A DNA stretch of 13,805 nucleotides from Neisseriaceae bacterium (lineage in GTDB: Bacteria; Pseudomonadota; Gammaproteobacteria; Burkholderiales; UBA11063). Every line of letters begins with the position of its first letter. Within the stretch, counting starts at the first letter, position 1. The stretch is taken from positions 1 through 13,805 of the forward strand of contig CANMQR010000002.1 in assembly GCA_947499925.1 (NCBI GenBank), given 5' to 3'. The position numbers were made by a program, and so were the translations under genes. The notes below the pieces were generated by a model that was given only the letters and a program-made list of their open reading frames with translations, searched no databases and was not told the DNA's origin. Of the stretch, positions 1 through 6,454 are shown piece by piece.

Positions 1-1
1 A

Positions 2-247
2 TCTGGTCTTGGGCATAAGCATGGCATAGTTTTGGGTAATTTAGTTGGGCTAATTGATTCTGACTACCAAGGGCAGTTATTTGTCTCAATATGGAATCGC
101 GGAACTGAAACATTTGTATTAAACCCGATGGAGAGAATAGCACAACTAGTTATAGTGCCAGTTGTACAAGTTGAGTTTAATCTAGTTGATGATTTTGATG
201 CTACTACTCGTGGGGCACAAGGTTTTGGAAGTACGGGGAAGCATTAA
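2..247 (+). CDS. dut: Deoxyuridine 5'-triphosphate nucleotidohydrolase (dUTPase), 3' part
   Basis: dUTPase hydrolyses dUTP to dUMP and pyrophosphate, which keeps uracil out of DNA and supplies dUMP for thymidylate synthesis; it is a cytoplasmic homotrimer. The 5' part lies outside the window. The open frame can be read from base 2, so the annotated part begins before the first in-frame TTG at 32. Visible family motifs, in order: SGLGHKHG (end of motif II), [11 protein letters not shown] (motif III, with the catalytic-site Asp and Tyr), [11 protein letters not shown] (motif IV) and [10 protein letters not shown] (motif V, the C-terminal flexible arm that closes over the nucleotide). Motif V has Gln where Gly is commoner. 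The protein ends GKH at a TAA stop. The last 44 bases overlap the convergent ttcA gene, so motif V is encoded on both strands' coding DNA. Identification is very secure. Confidence 0.96.
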   Translation, partial: SGLGHKHGIVLGNLVGLIDSDYQGQLFVSIWNRGTETFVLNPMERIAQLVIVPVVQVEFNLVDDFDATTRGAQGFGSTGKH

Positions 248-1076
248 AGTCTTCTTTATCAAATAGGATATCGCCTACTTCAGGTGTGGTTGATAACTCA
301 CCAAAGTCATATTTAGTAGTATCCATAAGATGAGATGGTACAATGTTTTGAAGCGATCGAAACATTGTTGCAATTCGTCCTGGATGACGGTTGCCCCAAT
401 CGTGTAACATCTCTTTGATTACTTGGCGTTGCAAATTTGGTTGTGAGCCGCATAAATTACAAGGTATTATTGGAAACTCTTTCACCGTAGCATATTTTAT
501 AATGTCCTTCTCATTACAGTAAGCAAGAGGTCTAATTACAATATTATTACCGTCATCACTGATTAGTTTAGCAGGCATTCCTTTTAATTTTCCACCATAA
601 AACATATTTAGAAAAAATGTTTCTAATATGTCATCCCTATGATGTCCTAAAGCTATTTTGGTAGCACCAATTTCTTTTGCAACTCGATACAAAATACCAC
701 GTCTAAGGCGCGAACATAATCCGCAAGTTGTTTTACCTTCAGGTATAACTCTTTTGACTGTGGAATAAGTATCCTCAGTTATGATTTTATAAGGAACACC
801 AATTTTCTCTAGGTATTCAGGCAGTATGTGAGTTGGGAATCCTGGTTGTCCTTGGTCTAAATTTACTGCTATTAAATTAAATTTAATAGGAGCTATTTTT
901 TGTAAACTAAGTAAAATATCAAGCATGGTATAGCTGTCTTTACCACCGGATAAACAGACCATGACAGTATCATTATTACTAAGCATATTATAATCATGGA
1001 TTGCTTTGCCAACGTTAGCACGTAATCGTTTTGTTAGTTTATTAAACTCGTATTCTTGATTCATAAGTCCATTCAT
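204..1076 (-). CDS. ttcA: tRNA 2-thiocytidine biosynthesis protein TtcA
   Basis: TtcA is an ATP-dependent, iron-sulfur-containing enzyme that thiolates cytidine 32 of certain tRNAs to 2-thiocytidine. The 290-residue product carries the PP-loop SGGKDS at residues 43-48, the TTCGLC motif with Cys118 and Cys121, and [10 protein letters not shown] with Cys206. The two CxxC Cys and Cys206 are the expected cluster ligands of the family. LGHHRDD at about 144-150 is also a family hallmark. The length is shorter than neisserial homologues as I remember them, because the variable C-terminal tail is short. The start is uncertain: ATG 1076 has no Shine-Dalgarno sequence, and a second in-frame ATG at 1064 lies 22 bases from a predicted transcription start. 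The 3' end overlaps dut by 44 bases tail to tail. The gene is divergent from the NlpC/P60 operon. Confidence 0.96.
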   Translation of the reverse strand: MNGLMNQEYEFNKLTKRLRANVGKAIHDYNMLSNNDTVMVCLSGGKDSYTMLDILLSLQKIAPIKFNLIAVNLDQGQPGFPTHILPEYLEKIGVPYKIITEDTYSTVKRVIPEGKTTCGLCSRLRRGILYRVAKEIGATKIALGHHRDDILETFFLNMFYGGKLKGMPAKLISDDGNNIVIRPLAYCNEKDIIKYATVKEFPIIPCNLCGSQPNLQRQVIKEMLHDWGNRHPGRIATMFRSLQNIVPSHLMDTTKYDFGELSTTPEVGDILFDKEDFNASPYFQNLVPHE

Positions 1077-1092
1077 TTAAGATTAGGTCAAA

Positions 1093-1101
1093 ATTATAAC
1101 A
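1093..1101 (-). promoter_or_regulatory. Extended -10 promoter element for ttcA
   Basis: Read on the minus strand this is TGTTATAAT, a perfect extended -10 (TGn plus TATAAT). No convincing -35 hexamer lies 16-18 bases upstream, which extended -10 promoters tolerate. Transcription would start near 1086, giving a leader of about 10 bases to ATG 1076 or about 22 bases to ATG 1064. The match is seen in the sequence; its activity is inferred. Confidence 0.5.
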
Positions 1102-1171
1102 TCAAAAAACCATGTATATCTTGAAATTTGTTGCAACTAAGAGTGCTAAATGTGAGAAAATCTCTAGTTCA

Positions 1172-1189
1172 TGATAGTATCTTTATACT
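1172..1189 (+). promoter_or_regulatory. Candidate -10 region for the NlpC/P60-lolCD operon
   Basis: Two overlapping possibilities are visible: TGATAGTAT at 1172-1180 (extended -10 form) and TATACT at 1184-1189. Neither has a good -35. The first would start transcription near 1187, leaving the TAAGG ribosome binding site at 1194-1198 and the TTG start at 1208 intact. The second would start transcription near 1196, cut into that site and favour the ATG at 1229. AT-rich DNA gives such matches by chance, so confidence is modest. Confidence 0.35.
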
Positions 1190-1207
1190 TAAATAAGGTT
1201 AGTTTGT

Positions 1208-1918
1208 TTGAAAAAGAATTATTTAATAATGTTGAAAAAACTTGTTTGCGTATTGTTTTTGTGGTGTTGTTTGACAACCGCATATGCAAGTGAAGATGAC
1301 GCAACAACTGTACAAGTTCCAGTAACTGGACAGTCTCAAGACGCGATTGGTGATATGCTTTTACAGTCAATAAGCCTTATTGGTATTCCATATCGTTGGG
1401 GCGGTAATAACCCGCAGCAGGGAATGGATTGTAGTGGGTTTATTCATTATGTATTTAAAAAGTCATTAGGAATTGATTTACCACGTACAGCTGCGCAAAT
1501 GGCTAAAGTTGGGATTAGGGTTAGTTTGGATGATCTAGAACCTGGAGATTTGATTTTTTTTACTATTCATCATAGATATATTGATCATGTGGGTATGTAT
1601 ATTGGAAATAATAAATTTATCCAGTCACCGCATACTGGTGACTCAATAAAAGTAACCGAATTTAATAGTACTTGGCGTTCTATGGTAACTGGTGTTAAGC
1701 GTATAGTTCAGGAAAATGATTCGGGAAATGGGAATACAACTGTTGAGAGCTTCCAGGATGTTAATGATGAAGCATTGCCGGTTCGTGCTGGGTATTCAAG
1801 ACATAGGGTCTCAAAATCGCGTAGACGTCATAAAAACTCTGTATCTACCGCTAAGTCACGTGGAACAAATGCATCTCATAAAGCATCGAAATCTAAGCAT
1901 AAGAAAAAACATGGATAA
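1208..1918 (+). CDS. Secreted NlpC/P60 family peptidoglycan hydrolase with basic C-terminal tail
   Basis: Likely a periplasmic or secreted cysteine peptidase that cuts peptide bonds in peptidoglycan stem peptides, as NlpC/P60 enzymes (Spr/MepS-like) do. A signal peptide covers residues 1-27, with cleavage likely after AYA; no lipobox follows. The NlpC/P60 domain spans about 50-166: GIPYRWGG, then DCSGF with catalytic Cys75, PRTAAQM, PGDLIFF, HVGMYIG with His127, and third-residue candidate His142. Residues 167-195 form a polar linker. The last 40 residues (197-236) are extremely rich in Lys, Arg, Ser and His. The start is TTG 1208, with TAAGG nine bases upstream; ATG 1229 is a real alternative and still leaves a good signal peptide. 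The stop overlaps the next gene's ATG by eight bases, so the two are probably translationally coupled. The family call is secure; the exact substrate bond is not known. Confidence 0.9.
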   Translation: MKKNYLIMLKKLVCVLFLWCCLTTAYASEDDATTVQVPVTGQSQDAIGDMLLQSISLIGIPYRWGGNNPQQGMDCSGFIHYVFKKSLGIDLPRTAAQMAKVGIRVSLDDLEPGDLIFFTIHHRYIDHVGMYIGNNKFIQSPHTGDSIKVTEFNSTWRSMVTGVKRIVQENDSGNGNTTVESFQDVNDEALPVRAGYSRHRVSKSRRRHKNSVSTAKSRGTNASHKASKSKHKKKHG

Positions 1919-2120
1919 GGTTTGGTACTCATCGGATGGAAGGATAATCTCCTGCACTGAAAAAATAAAAGTGATGCAGCAAAACCTTGAGGAGCTACGT
2001 CAACTTGCTAAAGATGCTTTTGAAGACGGAGTTCTTATGGGGATTGATCCTGATCAATTACGAGAGTGCTTTGCGAGTTTAATGAAGAAATTGGATAATC
2101 CATATCCTAAAAAGAAATAA
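1911..2120 (+). CDS. Small conserved-looking hypothetical protein, 69 aa
   Basis: Function unknown. The start chosen is ATG 1911, which overlaps the stop of the NlpC/P60 gene by eight bases; the same frame is open further upstream, but that part only shadows the upstream gene. The 69-residue product begins MDKVWYSSDGRIISCTEK and is predicted mostly helical, with an amphipathic stretch around residues 17-40 (NLEELRQLAKDAFEDG) and a second helix near 47-61. It ends NPYPKKK. It has two Cys (15 and 53), no signal peptide and no membrane segment, so it should be cytoplasmic. I have an unverified recollection of similar short betaproteobacterial proteins with a WY...SCTEK start and an acidic-helical middle. 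It sits 13 bases before lolC in an evident operon. Reality as a gene is supported by tight spacing and the overlapping start. Confidence 0.75.
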   Translation: MDKVWYSSDGRIISCTEKIKVMQQNLEELRQLAKDAFEDGVLMGIDPDQLRECFASLMKKLDNPYPKKK

Positions 2121-2122
2121 CT

Positions 2123-2127
2123 AAAGG
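2123..2127 (+). promoter_or_regulatory. Ribosome binding site fixing the GTG start of lolC
   Basis: AAAGG lies six bases before GTG 2134. An ATG at 2132 is in another frame and does not open the LolC frame, so this site plus the family N-terminus decides for the GTG start. Confidence 0.6.
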
Positions 2128-2133
2128 TATAAT

Positions 2134-3384
2134 GTGTTTAATAAATTTGAAATTACTGTAGGTCTTCGCTACCTAAGGGCAAAACAAAAAAGTAGTTTTG
2201 TATCATTTATTTCTTTGGTATCTATCGTAGGTATCGCTCTTGGTGTTGCTGCGCTTATTACTGTATTATCAGTCATGAATGGGTTTCAAAAAGAAATAAG
2301 GGGTAAAATTATTGGGGTTACTGCACATATGCAATTGCTCGATGCTAGTGGTAATTTAAAAAACTGGCAGCAAATTGCCGAACTTACCCATAAAAGTAAT
2401 CCACATGTTTTACAATATGCTCCATACGTAGATGGACAGGCACTAGTGTCATTTGATAGTAATGTTAGTGGTGTTGTGGTTCGTGGTATTGAGCCTACAT
2501 TTGAACGCGGTGTTGATAATATTGATCAGAACATGGTAAAAGGAGCTACCAAAACTCTTGAAAGCGGAGCTTTTAATGTTGTAATTGGTTCTGGTTTGGC
2601 CAAACAGCTTGGTGTTGAAGTAGGCGATAAAATTACTCTTATTACTCCGGATGGGCAGATTACTCCGGCTGGAATGCTACCAAGGGTTAAGCAATTTACC
2701 GTAAGTGGTATTTTTAATGTACATATGTATGAGTATGATAGCTCTTTGGTCTTAATTAATCTTCATGACGCACAGGTATTGTTCAAATTGGCTGATGGTG
2801 TAACTGGCATAAGGCTAAAAGTAGATGATGTAATGCAAACTCAAAAGATAAAGTATGCACTAGAAGGTTATTTACCCGAAAATATAATTATTACTGATTG
2901 GATTGAACAGCATCAAAATTACTTCTCTGCTGTAGAGCTGGAAAAGAAAATGATGTTTGTTATTTTAACTTTGATTGTAGCCGTTGCTGCATTTAATCTT
3001 GTTTCAACTTTGGTTATGACGGTTAATGATAAAAAAACTGATATAGCGATATTAAGGACCATGGGTGCAAGTAAACGAAGCATTATGCATGTTTTTATAA
3101 TCCAAGGTGGGATATCGGGAATTATCGGGACAGTATCTGGCACGATACTTGGGATTATTATGGCATTAAATGTGGGTAGTGTAGTCCATTTTATTGAGAC
3201 AATTACTGGAACCAAATTGGTTAATGCTGATGTGTATTTAATTGATTATCTGCCATCGCAAATTATTGCTAGTGATGTAATTAGTATATTTATTGTATCG
3301 ATACTTCTAAGTATAGTAGCTACATTATATCCTAGTTATAGTGCTTCAAGAACTGATCCCGTGGAGGCGCTGCGTTATGAATAA
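2134..3384 (+). CDS. lolC: Lipoprotein-releasing system transmembrane protein (LolC/LolF type)
   Basis: Inner-membrane permease of the LolCDE-type ABC transporter, which extracts mature lipoproteins from the outer face of the inner membrane and passes them to LolA. The 416-residue length is normal. Four membrane segments are visible at about 22-49, 272-296, 321-347 and 379-400, with a large periplasmic MacB-like core between the first two (about 50-270). The FtsX-type domain holds TDIAILRTMGAS (301-312) and the conserved end TDPVEALRYE. The stretch around TPAGMLPRVKQFTVSGIF (about 177-194) is where the LolA-binding Hook is expected. Only one permease gene accompanies lolD and no lolE is present here; this fits the LolF type reported in Francisella and expected in Neisseria, in which one permease would serve both halves. 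It overlaps lolD by eight bases. Confidence 0.92.
   Translation: MFNKFEITVGLRYLRAKQKSSFVSFISLVSIVGIALGVAALITVLSVMNGFQKEIRGKIIGVTAHMQLLDASGNLKNWQQIAELTHKSNPHVLQYAPYVDGQALVSFDSNVSGVVVRGIEPTFERGVDNIDQNMVKGATKTLESGAFNVVIGSGLAKQLGVEVGDKITLITPDGQITPAGMLPRVKQFTVSGIFNVHMYEYDSSLVLINLHDAQVLFKLADGVTGIRLKVDDVMQTQKIKYALEGYLPENIIITDWIEQHQNYFSAVELEKKMMFVILTLIVAVAAFNLVSTLVMTVNDKKTDIAILRTMGASKRSIMHVFIIQGGISGIIGTVSGTILGIIMALNVGSVVHFIETITGTKLVNADVYLIDYLPSQIIASDVISIFIVSILLSIVATLYPSYSASRTDPVEALRYE
3363..3367 (+). promoter_or_regulatory. Ribosome binding site deciding the lolD start
   Basis: GGAGG, inside the last codons of lolC, lies nine bases before ATG 3377. It supports the family-typical start at 3377 rather than the longer open frame that begins upstream inside lolC. 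Confidence 0.6.
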
Positions 3385-4069
3385 TGTGCTTAGTTGCTAC
3401 AAGTTATATAAAAGCTTTAAGCAAGGTGGAGTTGAATTAAATATCCTAAATGGGATTGATTTTCAAGTTGCACCAGGTGAGACAGTTAGTATCACAGGTA
3501 GTTCAGGAAGCGGTAAGAGTACCTTATTACATTTATTAGCAGGTCTTGATAAAGCTACTAGTGGAGAGATTATTATTAATGGTAATGATTTTAGTAAACT
3601 AAATGATAATCAAATTTGTGCTATTAGAAATCAAAACCTAGGATTTATATATCAATTTCATCATTTATTACCTGAGTTTACCGCTCTTGAAAATGTACTT
3701 ATGCCAATTATGATTGGTGGCTATATTAGTGAAGCAAAACGTAACCATGCACTTGAATTACTCAATCGGCTAGGTTTGTCGAAAAGAACTAAGCATTTCC
3801 CAGGGCAACTCTCAGGTGGTGAACGTCAAAGAGTTGCAATTGCGAGAGCTGTAGTAAATAACCCAAGTATTGTATTTGCTGATGAACCTACAGGGAATCT
3901 AGATAATCAAACGAGTAATCATGTTCTAGAAATATTTTTTAAGCTACAAGAGGAACTAAAAACTAGTCTAGTAATTGTTACTCATGACAATGAAATAGCT
4001 GCTAAAGCTCTTAAGCGTTATCGTCTTCAAGATGGTAAGTTAGCCAGTCTTATGGATATAAACACCTGA
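3377..4069 (+). CDS. lolD: Lipoprotein-releasing system ATP-binding protein LolD
   Basis: Cytoplasmic ATPase that powers lipoprotein release through the LolC/LolF permease. From ATG 3377 the product is 230 residues, the usual LolD size; the frame is open further upstream, but those residues lie inside lolC and match nothing in LolD. All ABC motifs are present: Walker A GSSGSGKST (41-49), Q-loop Gln93, the LolD-type stretch FHHLLPEFTALENVLMP (94-110), signature LSGGE (145-149), Walker B IVFADE (165-170), D-loop GNLD and H-loop His203. The HHLLPEF segment separates LolD from the related MacB and FtsE ATPases. Start and stop overlap (ATG inside the last codons of lolC) implies coupled translation. 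The gene ends the operon; the next gene follows after 117 bases. Confidence 0.95.
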   Translation: MNNVLSCYKLYKSFKQGGVELNILNGIDFQVAPGETVSITGSSGSGKSTLLHLLAGLDKATSGEIIINGNDFSKLNDNQICAIRNQNLGFIYQFHHLLPEFTALENVLMPIMIGGYISEAKRNHALELLNRLGLSKRTKHFPGQLSGGERQRVAIARAVVNNPSIVFADEPTGNLDNQTSNHVLEIFFKLQEELKTSLVIVTHDNEIAAKALKRYRLQDGKLASLMDINT

Positions 4070-4186
4070 TTTGATTTCTAAAAAATTTATTTCCAATAAA
4101 ATTAATCAAAAAAAATTGGACATTTTGAAGATATTGAGTTAAAATTTAATAGCTCTTCAAAAATATCTATTATAGAAAGTCTTGTG
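4070..4186 (+). promoter_or_regulatory. AT-rich intergenic region with weak promoter candidates for the MFS gene
   Basis: This 117-base stretch is very AT-rich. Candidate elements are TTGGAC at 4116-4121 with TAAAAT at 4140-4145 (18-base spacing), and TATTAT at 4168-4173. Neither is strong. AGAAAG at 4174-4179 is a plausible ribosome binding site seven bases before ATG 4187. I see no GC-rich hairpin that would act as an intrinsic terminator for lolD. Confidence 0.25.
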
Positions 4187-5437
4187 ATGAATAGCGAAAT
4201 TCGTCTTGGATATAAGCTTTATATACTTGCATTATTGTTTGCCTCATTATCATTTTTCTTTCAGGTAGTACCTATTAATACTTCAGACTATTTTGAAGCT
4301 ACTTTGGGTATCAGTCAAAGTCGGGTGGTTAATTTAACTTCACTTTATTTTATTAGTTATGCTGCACTACAGATTCCCGGTGGGATATTTTTTGATAAAT
4401 TTGGGCTCAAAATTGTTTTACCAATAAGTATTGCGATAACAACATTAGGATCTGGGTTGTATTTTTCTAGTTCAAATCCATTTATGTTGGGTGCAAGTAG
4501 GTTTATTATCGGAATTGGTTGTGCCGTTAGTTATATTTCTGCAATATATATAGCAATAAAATTTTTGCCAGCAAAGTGGTTGCCACTATTAATTGGCATT
4601 CTTGAGTCTTTTACAGGTTGTGGGTCTGTTATTGCTGCACAGCCATTTAAGATTCTAATAAATCATTACGGATTTCATATTTCTGCGTATATAGTAGTTG
4701 GTTTTTGCTTGTTTTTACTATTGTCTTCATTAATTTTGGTGCGTAATATAAAATCCGAACAAAAAACAGAAACAACGATTGTTGAAGCTTTTAAATCTGC
4801 ATTCAAACTCTTTAAAAAGAAGCGATTGATTTGTGTGTTTATATATTCATTCACTACTTGGTTAGTTATTATGTCATTTGCTGGGTACTGGCTCAAAAAT
4901 TATCTGATCCATGTTCATGAGTATTCTGAAGTTCAAGCGCTAAATTTGATTCAGGTTTATTGGGCAAGCTTTATGATTGCTAGTTTATTAGTTAGTATAA
5001 TGATAAAAGATATTGCCTCAGCAAAGATTATTGTATGTTTATTGGCGGGTTTAGGATTAATTACTTATTTTCTAATGTCAATTCCTATTATTTTTAGCTA
5101 TCATGGAGTATTAATTGTAGTAATTTGTGGTGGGATTTCAGCTTCAGGTGTGATTATAGCATTTTCAATCGTGCCTAAGCTTGCACCGCCTCAACTAAGC
5201 GGATCTGTTGTAGCTATGAATAATACTTTTATTGTTTTGGGTGGTTTTGTGGGGCAGGTTGTATTTGGCTATGTTCTTGAGAATTTTGATATTGCTAATG
5301 TTTTTGTGAATTATAACTTTGGTAATCTTGAAACACATTATTATACTGCGCTATTGATATATCCACTGTTTACTTTGATAGCCTTTATAGCAATTCTTTA
5401 TGTGGTTTTTGGTAAACTAGTTGATGAAATAATTTAA
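4187..5437 (+). CDS. Major facilitator superfamily (MFS) transporter, substrate unknown
   Basis: Inner-membrane secondary transporter of 416 residues, the normal size for 12 membrane helices, which can be seen as alternating hydrophobic blocks. The MFS motif A signature is visible after the second helix as GGIFFDKFGLK (about 65-75), and SRFIIGIGCAVSYISA (about 103-118) matches the fourth-helix motif of sugar/organic-acid type members. A charged cytoplasmic loop near 187-215 (KSEQKTETT through FKKKR) splits the two six-helix halves. Similar proteins are common in Francisella, Legionella and Coxiella, some acting in amino acid or metabolite uptake, but nothing in the sequence or in its neighbours names a substrate. 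GTG 4184 is an alternative start one codon earlier. It appears to be a single-gene unit; its stop codon overlaps that of the convergent mlaA by three bases. Confidence 0.88.
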   Translation: MNSEIRLGYKLYILALLFASLSFFFQVVPINTSDYFEATLGISQSRVVNLTSLYFISYAALQIPGGIFFDKFGLKIVLPISIAITTLGSGLYFSSSNPFMLGASRFIIGIGCAVSYISAIYIAIKFLPAKWLPLLIGILESFTGCGSVIAAQPFKILINHYGFHISAYIVVGFCLFLLLSSLILVRNIKSEQKTETTIVEAFKSAFKLFKKKRLICVFIYSFTTWLVIMSFAGYWLKNYLIHVHEYSEVQALNLIQVYWASFMIASLLVSIMIKDIASAKIIVCLLAGLGLITYFLMSIPIIFSYHGVLIVVICGGISASGVIIAFSIVPKLAPPQLSGSVVAMNNTFIVLGGFVGQVVFGYVLENFDIANVFVNYNFGNLETHYYTALLIYPLFTLIAFIAILYVVFGKLVDEII

Positions 5438-6180
5438 ATTTTACCATCATTATTTAATAAGCTATCAATATCAACATCATTACTACTCTCGATTTGAGGT
5501 TTGCTTTCGTTTGCTCCTTGTAGGTAGAAATCACGAACTGTTGCGTATGGGTCAAGAGACGTGTCTAAGATATCATCATAATCAAGATATTTTGATCTAG
5601 CGTCAATAGCACTAGCAGTAAATAAGCCAACTGATATATAATCATATTGCTTGGGTATAATCCACCAGGTTGGGTTAAAAAATGTGTCAGGTATTAAACC
5701 AACAGCATCTCTGACAGTTGATGGTCCAAGAAGTGGCAAAACTATATAACTACTATTTTTCCAACCATAGGCCTTAAATGTTTTACCAAAGGAGTTTTTT
5801 TCTTGTGGTAGTCCAAGACTTGTGGACACATCAATTAATCCAACAAGACCAATTGTAGAATTAATTGCAATACGCATAATGTTATGCATTGTTGATGTGC
5901 CTTCTAATTGAAGTATATCATTGCCAAGTGTTACGAAATCCCGTAAGTTATTAAAAAAGTTTTGGATAACTGATCTAACAGGCTTTGGAGTATAGGTAAC
6001 ATAAAAAACTGTAGTTGGGCGTATAAAATTTTTGTCTAAGGTGCTATTCATGCGGTACGCATTGCGGTTATAGTTTTCGAATCTATCATTAAGTAAGGTG
6101 CTTGATTCATAAATAGCAAAGCTAGAGGAATATGAAAATATCAAGATAATACATAAGGTGGCCTTTAATAATCGATGCAT
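5434..6180 (-). CDS. mlaA: Outer-membrane phospholipid removal protein MlaA (VacJ)
   Basis: MlaA sits in the inner leaflet of the outer membrane, extracts phospholipids that have strayed to the outer leaflet and passes them to MlaC. The 248-residue product shows the family pattern: DRFENYNRNAYRMN (32-45), FFNNLRD (75-81), GLIDV (114-118), SFGKTFKAYGW (130-140), VLPLLGPSTVRDAVG (147-161), then a short acidic tail. The N-terminus is a signal peptide with likely cleavage after SFA (residue 22). Oddly, there is no lipobox: the only early Cys is residue 10 inside the hydrophobic core, preceded by TL, so it cannot be a standard lipidation site. MlaA is normally a lipoprotein. No other start in frame restores one. 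It is last in the mla operon, ten bases after mlaB. Confidence 0.92.
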   Translation of the reverse strand: MHRLLKATLCIILIFSYSSSFAIYESSTLLNDRFENYNRNAYRMNSTLDKNFIRPTTVFYVTYTPKPVRSVIQNFFNNLRDFVTLGNDILQLEGTSTMHNIMRIAINSTIGLVGLIDVSTSLGLPQEKNSFGKTFKAYGWKNSSYIVLPLLGPSTVRDAVGLIPDTFFNPTWWIIPKQYDYISVGLFTASAIDARSKYLDYDDILDTSLDPYATVRDFYLQGANESKPQIESSNDVDIDSLLNNDGKI

Positions 6181-6190
6181 TTTTATGATA

Positions 6191-6454
6191 TTAGTCCATT
6201 TGTAGGGTTATTTGATAGAGTTTGCAGAAATTAATTACTGGCTCAGAGAGATTAATAAAGCTAATTTTGCAGCTATTATGTGTGCAATTTGTTTTTAACT
6301 CTATCAAAAAAGCTAATCCTGCAGAATCTATCCTGCTAACATCAGATAAATCTATTGTAATTGAACTCTCTGATGTAATAAGTTTACTAAATTGCCTAAG
6401 TAATTTAGTAACATCATTTATCAATAAAGAGCTTTTTAATTTATACTCATGCAT
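6191..6454 (-). CDS. mlaB: STAS-domain phospholipid transport regulator MlaB
   Basis: Small cytoplasmic subunit of the inner-membrane MlaFEDB complex. In E. coli, MlaB binds MlaF and is needed for the ATPase's stability and activity. The 87-residue product is a bare STAS domain: the beta strand ITIDLSDV (32-39) leads into RIDSAGLAFLIEL (41-53), the conserved DSxG-type loop with Ser44 at the position of the phosphorylatable residue of anti-sigma antagonists and of the important Thr of E. coli MlaB. Its ATG overlaps the TAA of mlaC as TAATG, so translation is coupled. Position between mlaC and mlaA supports the assignment, since the sequence of such small domains alone is not very specific. Confidence 0.88.
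   Translation of the reverse strand: MHEYKLKSSLLINDVTKLLRQFSKLITSESSITIDLSDVSRIDSAGLAFLIELKTNCTHNSCKISFINLSEPVINFCKLYQITLQMD

Noticed and set aside
1077..1207. Possible small RNA or riboswitch in the longest intergenic region
   Set aside because: It is AT-rich with no long paired stems and is accounted for by the two divergent promoters.
1164..1370. 68-codon minus-strand frame across the ttcA/NlpC intergenic region
   Set aside because: Mostly antisense to the signal peptide and early NlpC/P60 coding region, with no ribosome binding site or domain.
1716..1910. 65-codon upstream extension of the 69-residue gene
   Set aside because: This part overlaps the coding end of the NlpC/P60 gene in another frame, and ATG 1911 in the overlap is the better start.
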